From Cristatella mucedo (taxonomy: Eukaryota; Bryozoa; Phylactolaemata; Cristatellidae): a DNA stretch of 64,000 nucleotides. Under the pieces are notes generated by a model, which did not search any database, was not told the origin of the DNA, and saw nothing but the letters and a program-made list of their open reading frames with translations. The position numbers and the translations under genes are program-made. Shown one piece after another: positions 57,651 through 64,000 of the stretch. Location of the stretch: positions 1,026,001 through 1,090,000 of the forward strand of contig WPIO01000083.1 of the NCBI GenBank assembly GCA_009760855.2, in the 5' to 3' direction. Each line of letters begins with the position of its first letter. Position 1 is the stretch's first letter.

Positions 57651-58067
57651 ATGACCGCCGCCTCATCCAAAAAGCACCGCCCTGCCCTCCGCGGTCGCGT
57701 GCGTCGCGCTGCGATCTTTTGTACTGAGTCACCGTTGCGTGGTAAAATGCCCGCTCGTGCTTGTCAGCTCTTTTCAAGGCGGCCTTCGGCATTGGCGGTG
57801 CGCTTCTGGCTTTCGTACGGAGCCGGAGGGGAGGAGAAAGGAGGGAGATGGAAGCCGAGAGATGGAAGCCGGAGTCTCGGCAAGTTGCCTCCTAATGGCG
57901 GTGCTCCACCTGTCGTCGTGCGGCCGCCGCAGCCGCCCTCGAAAGAAAGGGAGTGGGGTTTTGCGTCGAAGCAGCTGCCCCGACTAGCTGCCCGAAGCAT
58001 TCTAGCGTGGAGCAAGGTTTTCAATTTATCACTGCCGACGGTATGCCGGAGGGGACGGAGGGGTTGA
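57651..58067 (+). CDS. Candidate first exon in CpG block
   Basis: 139-codon open frame from an ATG (CGATGACC), basic and Pro-rich (PPNGGAPPVVVRPPQPP). A donor-like AGCAAG|GTTTTC is at 58016. GC-rich DNA is open by chance often, so support is weak. Confidence 0.2.
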   Translation: MTAASSKKHRPALRGRVRRAAIFCTESPLRGKMPARACQLFSRRPSALAVRFWLSYGAGGEEKGGRWKPRDGSRSLGKLPPNGGAPPVVVRPPQPPSKEREWGFASKQLPRLAARSILAWSKVFNLSLPTVCRRGRRG

Positions 58068-59384
58068 TCTCGAAGTGGCTCCCCGGTAGGGGGGGAGGCA
58101 GAGGCCCTTAAGATTTCAGCTGAGCTATGGCCGGTCATTCAGTATGGGTGGCAGTCGCGGCCGCCGACGTCGCCGAGAGTCAACCGCCCAGGGAGCATGC
58201 CGTTGGTTGCTTGAGCAGGCTGGGTGCCCTGCACAAAAGGTTGAGTTCTGAGGCCCTTAACTCCTAGGCCGGGGCCGGATCTGCGCAGGCTGCTGCTACT
58301 GTCTGCCGGCTTGCTAAACGGTGCAGCCGACTCACCTCTGCAGGCGGTCGGAATGCTTGATCAGACTGAGCAACAGTTAGTTGTAAATGTGTCCTAGCCG
58401 TCGTACTGAGTTTTAATGCAATATTGTGAGGTGTATATTTTTGGTAGAGCGTCCGAGACCCGGTGCCAGGCCGTATGTGTGGTGCTCTTGATTCAATGCA
58501 GCTTTCGAATACTCTAGAGCAGCAAGTGACGAGATGTAGGCTTGAAAGAGTTGTCACGAGAGTCCGGCATAATTTTCCATCAGAAGTCTTATGGCTAACT
58601 AGGCGGGTGGAGGGCAGAGCCGGCCATGCTGCTGCTGGCTGCCGCGTCCCCACTCCTCGACACCACTTTGCCAGGGCACTGGTTGGTTTTGGTCAGAGTC
58701 CTATGGCTGCTTAGCAGTCGGTGGCTGTGAGTAGCAGGGAGGGGAGGCTGCGGTAGAGACTGGCAGCAGTCAGGCTCATACTTTCCAGCATGCTGAAATA
58801 CAGAAACACCAACGTCCCATGCCTTCCGAAATGCAAGTATTCTTTCCTGGTCTTGTGCTGATGCGGCAGCAGGAGCTCTGACAAGCAAGAGGGTGCCTGC
58901 ATCTTTCATTTTCTACTCAAAGACATCCAGCTTAGCTGGCATTGGGTAAATGGCACCGCTGAGACGTATTCATTCATCAGAGCAGGATAGTGAGTTAGGA
59001 GAACGACATAGCACAGGTAGAGCTCCTATTATGTCCGAGTATTCAGGGTCTGCCTAATTTGCATGCTTGGCTGCCCCTTGCAGGGGCTCGCTGTGGCGAT
59101 GAGGTTTTGTGGCTTGCGCAGGTGATGACATTGCAGCGCGTGCAGTGTATAACTGATTTTCCCCTATGCTGCTCCAAAGAGAGGACGATTGTGGCCCTTT
59201 GTCAGACTTTAGTTTACACAATACTTGGATTTTCAACTACCAATTTGACTTCTGACATTGCCTGCTGATCCAGCAGCAGTTTTAATAACTTTTCTGTGGT
59301 AAGAGGCTGGATTTTGTTTGCCTTGGAGGACCTCATTGTGTAGCCTGTAATTGGTCAATACTTATTTGTGCTTATTGAATCGAC

Positions 59385-59432
59385 TGTATCAGCCAAGCAC
59401 ATCAGCCAAGCACACCAGCCAAGCACATCGGC
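59385..59432 (+). repeat. Short tandem repeat, about 13 nt unit
   Basis: Three to four units of CATCAGCCAAGCA with small changes. Confidence 0.8.
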
Positions 59433-59636
59433 GATTGGTCCCGGCCGAGCCGCTGTCGATAGCAACCGATTTACAATGCTCGGGCATTTTTTCGAAAGCA
59501 TGCGACTCGAATCGAGCATTGGCAGTTTGCTCCTCCGTCGGGCACAAGAATAACTTAGAACTAGAGATTTTTCGCGGGTACAAATTGCCGAGTGGCTGGC
59601 GGTCGTCGTCTGCATCATCGTCCAGCAGCTGTTGCA

Positions 59637-59750
59637 GTGGAGCAGCTACAGATCGTATCAAGCAGCAAGCCCTCTGTAGACGTTGTGCTCTTGCCCCTTC
59701 CAATGACCGAGAGCCGACCCAGTGGTGAAGGTCCAAGAGTCGGGAAAGAG
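59637..59750 (+). CDS. Candidate coding exon, unknown
   Basis: Reads VEQLQIVSSSKPSVDVV and LLPLPMTESRPSGEGP up to a donor-like GAAAGAG|GTCTGA, after an acceptor-like CTGTTGCAG. No family recognised. Confidence 0.2.
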
Positions 59751-60643
59751 GTCTGACAAACCAGCTCTTTCCTGCGGCGGCAGTGTGTGCTACACCGGAA
59801 GCCACGCAAAAGACGACCACGTGCGACCTGTCGTCGACCGGCATGCGGCGCTGTGGTTGCGTGAGAACTGTGCTGACCAGCCATTTGCCAGCCATGGGTT
59901 GCTGCTCCCAGTGCATGCACACTGTGTGCACGGCATGCCGCTGCCCTTGCGGTTGCTTCGTTGGGGGCGGCGTTTGCGGTGCAGGGGCACCTCTTCCGGT
60001 GCAGATCCGTGAGGTGACGCCACGAGCTTGGACGTTCTGACGAGAGCAGCAGAGGAGCTCGTGTCGACACGCTAGTGTCGCCAGTCCAAAGAATCTGCGC
60101 TTCAGTTGCTATAGGTAAAGAGTGCGGAAAGTGGCTCACGAGGCTGGCCAAGTTTTTTCAGGTCGAGTTGCCTGGCAGACGACCTGCAGGCTCACGTTAT
60201 CAAGCCACTGCCTGTATGTAAGCACATGCCGGCAGCCTGCTGCCTAACGGCAGTGTCGTTTTTTATGAGCACACCTTTCAGATCAGTGGCTGGTTTCTAG
60301 TTAGGGCCAATCCCTTGTCAAAGCAGTTGTGCCCTTATGACACGACCAATTCTTCCCGGGATGGCAGACGGACTCCTGTTGCTCTGTACACAGCAATTCA
60401 CAGAACACCAAGGGTTTGATGGCGACCTTTTGGGTGGGGGCTTATCCTGTTTGCCTGGATTAGTGTAAGTCATGCAGCAGTGGGTAGACTCTGGTAATAA
60501 TCTGCAGCAGCAGCAGGCCTAATGGTCGCACTTGGCACCAAACTTTATGTCTATAAACATTCCTATTCATTCACGAAGTGGTCCGATAATCCACTGGAGC
60601 ACCTAAGTGGCAATTTAACTCCTCTGCTTTATAGTTGCGTGTT

Positions 60644-60645
<2 letters not shown>

Positions 60646-60735
<90 letters not shown>
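60646..60735 (+). repeat. (CT)n tract 1 of tandem module
   Basis: About 88 nt of CT followed by CACTGTCCACTTTCAAAATACC. Confidence 0.97.
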
Positions 60736-60740
<5 letters not shown>

Positions 60741-60762
60741 CACTTTCAAAATACCTAACCTC

Positions 60763-61002
60763 AAAAGTTGTCAATACTATTGGACTACTTGTCACTTCCG
60801 GTTGACAGGTCCTAAAGGGCCAATGGTATGCTTCTGATAAGCCCCTGCAGCTCTGGCAAAGGTGTCGCTGAGATATGCTTCACGTGACGACCAAGCTGTA
60901 CTTGCTGTGGAAGCTAACTGCGGTTACTGCAGATGGCATTCTGGATATAGACTGTCATTTCTTCCTGCTGCCATGTATTGCTGTCACTGCTTGCCAGGGT
61001 TG

Positions 61003-61085
<83 letters not shown>

Positions 61086-61162
61086 TCTCCCCCTCTCTCT
61101 CTCTCTCTCTCTCCCCTCTCTCTCTCACTGTGCCACTTTCAAATACCATCCCCATCAGCCAC
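60763..61162 (+). repeat. Tandem duplicated module, left copy
   Basis: CTCAAAAGTTGTCAAT, GGACTACTTGTCACT, GCTTCTGATAAGCCC, GATATGCTTCACGTGAC, CTGTACTTGCTGTGGAAGC, a (CT)n tract at 61003-61130 and CACTGTGCCACTTTCAAATACC. Repeated 678 nt downstream. Confidence 0.93.
61003..61130 (+). repeat. (CT)n tract 2 of tandem module
   Basis: About 128 nt, with a few CC interruptions towards the 3' end. Confidence 0.97.
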
Positions 61163-61439
61163 ATGCTTTGGGGTAATAAGCAACCAATGGAAATCACCTG
61201 CAAGGCCTGAGCTTTGAGACTTCATGGCACTAACCAGCTGGTCGCAATCATGAATGTGGTGATAGCTGAAGATGTTACACCCAATCATGCATGCACGATG
61301 GAGTGTGTGAGCAAGATAAGGCATGGTTGGTTATTGCATTGCCGTTAACAGGAAATAAGTTTATCTACCGAGCCATGGTGAATGAATGATGAATGCTCAG
61401 CTAAGCCATTGGGTCAGCATACCAGGGCACTTTAAAACC

Positions 61440-61678
61440 TCAGAGTTGTCAATGCTAGTGGACTACTGGTCACTGCCGGCCGACAGGTCGGAAAGGGCCA
61501 GTGGTGTGCTTCTGATAAGCCCTTGCAGCTCTGGCAAGGTGTCGATGGGATATGCTTCACGTGACAACTAAGCTGTACTTGCTGTGGAAGCTGACTGCTG
61601 TTACTGCAGATGACATTCTGGATATTGACTGTGTTTTCTTCCTGCTGCTATGTATTGCTGTCGCTGCTTGCCGGGGTT

Positions 61679-61759
<81 letters not shown>

Positions 61760-61790
61760 GCCACTTTCAAATACCATCATCAGCCAGATG
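61440..61790 (+). repeat. Tandem duplicated module, right copy
   Basis: Same order of words as 60763-61162, differing at scattered bases, with its own (CT)n tract at 61677-61754 and the same trailing CACTGTGCCACTTTCAAATACC. Confidence 0.93.
61677..61754 (+). repeat. (CT)n tract 3 of tandem module
   Basis: About 78 nt of pure CT. Confidence 0.97.
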
Positions 61791-61799
61791 CTTGGGGTT

Positions 61800-62640
61800 A
61801 ATAAGCAACTAACGGTAATCTTCAGTGGTACTCGTGTTTCTGTGCCCCATGTGTCGAGTTGGTGTAGTCTACCATCAGCAGCGCATGTCGGATCTCTGTT
61901 TGCAGAACATGCACATGCTTGCTGTATACTGCGACGAGCACTACAGCCCTGGTGCCATTCCCGGATAAGTTGATTTCTGTGGCGTCCATACTGCTTCATA
62001 GCCACCACTATATCTGCTACACACGAGCAAGCAAGCTGCTCCCAAATGCCTGATCTAAACTGTTCAGCTACTACTCCACTGAATACAAATGCTGTTGATA
62101 TTGCCTTGCTACACCAATCGATCGGGTCCCACGCATGTGGGACCGCAACCACTCAACTCTACCCCCGTCGGTAAGTGTTTGACTTGAACACTCTCTTGCA
62201 AGTGTGACTATCATTATAATCAAAGGCTTTATTAGACGACATGCTCATGAAGACGTGTATGTATCATCCATGTTGCTCAATTGCCTAGAAGTATCTTTGG
62301 CCAGCTTTGGTTATGCAGGTATGTTTCATGTGGCTTAAAGCTGCTTTTATGTTATCAATTGTTAGACAACAACCTATAATTCGAAGGAATAATTGATTTA
62401 TTTTGTACTTCAGTTTTGCATAGCACATTCAAACCCATAGCAATCCGTGCTGCTTGCTCCAATCATGGCTAGCAAAATTATCTCGTATGGCAAAGCAGAT
62501 GTGAGCAGTGTGATTTGAGAGCATTCGACGAACTATCAGCAAAGAGAATTAGTAGGGACCGACTGACTTCGGGCAGACAAATGCCAGGCGCAAGCAGAGT
62601 CGATGTCATTGCGCTAGAATTGTGGGAAAGTCGTTCCGCA
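61800..62640. other. Unassigned
   Basis: No gene or transposon recognised. Confidence 0.5.
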
Positions 62641-62699
62641 GTCTAGATGGAGCCTGCAGAGCAAGAGCATCCGGTGCCATCATCAGCCGTCGAGCGCTA

Positions 62700-62918
62700 G
62701 GCCATCAAACCTGCTGCTCCGAAAGGATCCGCGGGATCGAGGAGTCTGTCGCTGATTCGGCAGCCCTCTGCCGGGCCGAGCCGTGTGTCTGTGCCGGCAG
62801 TCTGTGGCAGACCTTGCCGGTTGGTGCGCTCTGCTCCAGGGGCAGCAGCAGCCGCTCCACTCGAAGTCTCGCAGTGTCCGTGATAGCGGTGACACGCGGT
62901 GGCCGCGTTTCTGAGAGG
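62700..62918 (+). CDS. Candidate coding exon, unknown
   Basis: GC-rich open frame reading IRGIEESVADSAALC, SLWQTLPVGALCSRG and LAVSVIAVTRGGRVSE up to an excellent donor GAGAG|GTAAGC at 62919. The acceptor is unclear and no family is recognised. Confidence 0.28.
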
Positions 62919-63505
62919 TAAGCATGCTCAGTGTGCAAGGCCAGATAGCTGCATGCAAGCACCAATTCTTCAAGCGACCAAAGCCGTTGAGTTTTAATGT
63001 AGGCTGCATGGTAGAAGAAAGGGCTCCTTCAAAAAAGGCCATCGTCACCTGTGTATGTTGCCGACGAGCACGACGTTTGCGTTGACCGCAGAGTGATTTC
63101 ACACTCGGTTCGTACGTTGTTGCTGCGACAGCATTGGGAGCGTGTTACTCGAGGAAGGAGTGCGATCATTGTTTGTCTTGCATGGAAGAGCAGGCTCGTC
63201 CACGGCTGGCTGCTTGCTGTGCAGCACGTGACCAGCAGGCTTGTAGATTTAAGCCTTGCCGAGAAAAGTTACCGTCCGGGTGGGGAAAGCATGAGTGAGC
63301 GCGGGGATGGGCTTGTGCGAAGCAGTAAAGAGCCACAAGGCGGCAAACAAATGGTAATGCAAGCACGAGAAATACCATAGTAAGGGAAGTCCAAGAAGTG
63401 CCTCTGCCCTAGAATTGCTACTGCAGCTGTTTGAGGCTGAGGTGCTGTGCTGAGAACCTTAAAAGGTGCAAGTCATTGAGGGGTGGTGGGAGTTCTGCTT
63501 ACTGC

Positions 63506-63756
63506 AGGTTGTGACCAGGATAGCGGATGCACGATCACCACCTGTTAGGAGGCAGTTTCAGGATGAAATCACTGGGCTTCATTCGTCCACCACTCCGTCA
63601 TCCGTGGATTTCATTGTTTCCAATCACATCTGGTCAATGGCCGTGCATGTGCAATATTCTGAGACCTCAAACCTTGACCAATGCTTAAGAAGTGCCTCGG
63701 CCAAGCAAACCGAGGCGTTTTTTTCACAATGTGAACTCTCGGCACGTCCAGCATAA
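63506..63756 (+). CDS. Candidate terminal exon, unknown
   Basis: After CTTACTGCAG the frame reads VVTRIADARSPPVRRQF, VDFIVSNHIWSMAV and QCELSARPA to TAA at 63754. Reasonable amino-acid mix, no low complexity, no motif recognised. Confidence 0.25.
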
Positions 63757-64000
63757 TTTTTAATTTGCAATGGTGTGATGCTGCTGCTGTAACGCATCCT
63801 CCAACCGCTGGCAACCACGTCCTCGGCATAGACTGCAGAGTATCTTGAGCAGCTCTCGGTGAGGCAGGAGCTTCCTGGGTTTTTCTTGTCTCATTGTCAG
63901 GAAAAACGCATCCGTTCCGCTCAGCTTTCCCTTCGCCCACAAACTCGTCTTTTTTCATATCCTGTTAGCTTTGCCAGCTTAGCTGAGCATGATTCTCAGT

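Larger units (their letters stand above)
56450..58150. promoter_or_regulatory. CpG-rich block, promoter-like
   Basis: Sharp rise in G+C and CpG over 1.7 kb, the strongest in the window. Includes an E2F-type site and a ZNF143/Staf-type site (separate entries) and open frames on both strands. Looks like a CpG island at the start of a gene whose body is not recognised. Confidence 0.5.

Noticed and set aside
59783-60040. Cys-rich frame (GCCSQCMHTVC, CRCPCGC) as a small secreted peptide
   Set aside because: No signal peptide, several overlapping frames are open, and the Cys arise from TGC-rich DNA; nothing ties it to a known family.
1-64000. CRISPR array, prokaryotic defence or phage system
   Set aside because: Introns, SINEs, LINEs and microsatellites show an animal genome; no spaced direct repeats or bacterial gene clusters were seen.

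Overview
The window looks like nuclear DNA of an animal, most likely an invertebrate. Genes are split into short exons with GT-AG introns, coding density is very low, and most of the rest is microsatellite, LINE, SINE, LTR-element and hAT-like debris. I cannot place the phylum. No operons, CRISPR arrays, prophages or rRNA genes were seen.

Two genes can be recognised, both on the + strand. The first (about 10.8-20.5 kb) is the 3' part of a Rho guanine-nucleotide exchange factor of the ARHGEF17/TEM4 type. It covers the end of the PH region, the linker and the C-terminal WD40-like propeller, and stops at 20490. Its exons carry about ten one-base frame breaks and one in-frame stop, so it is either a decaying copy or badly sequenced. 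The second (26040-49785) is an apparently complete, intact cathepsin O-like papain-family cysteine protease gene (CTSO). Nine exons join without a frame break into 346 codons with signal peptide, propeptide and full catalytic residues. One intron uses a GC donor. The two genes have no evident functional link; each is ordinary eukaryotic housekeeping or signalling.

Layout: 0-9.9 kb, mostly unassigned, with two decayed LINE copies; 9.9-20.5 kb, ARHGEF17-like gene with huge (CT)n/(CTGT)n introns; 20.5-21.8 kb, GC-rich block; 22.3-26.0 kb, TE cluster with a LINE split by a small internally deleted Ty3/gypsy element; 26.0-49.8 kb, CTSO, with introns 4 and 7 stuffed with LINEs, SINEs and a hAT-like element; 49.8-56 kb, more LINEs including a tail-to-tail inverted pair; 56.4-58.1 kb, a CpG-rich promoter-like block; 58-64 kb, low-confidence exon candidates and a tandem duplication built around (CT)n tracts.

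I found no convincing new biological system. The best second looks are the broken ARHGEF17-like gene, the clean LTR-in-LINE nest beside the CTSO start, the GC-AG intron and the CT-tract tandem repeat. All calls come from reading by eye; homology statements rest on remembered family features, not on database searches.
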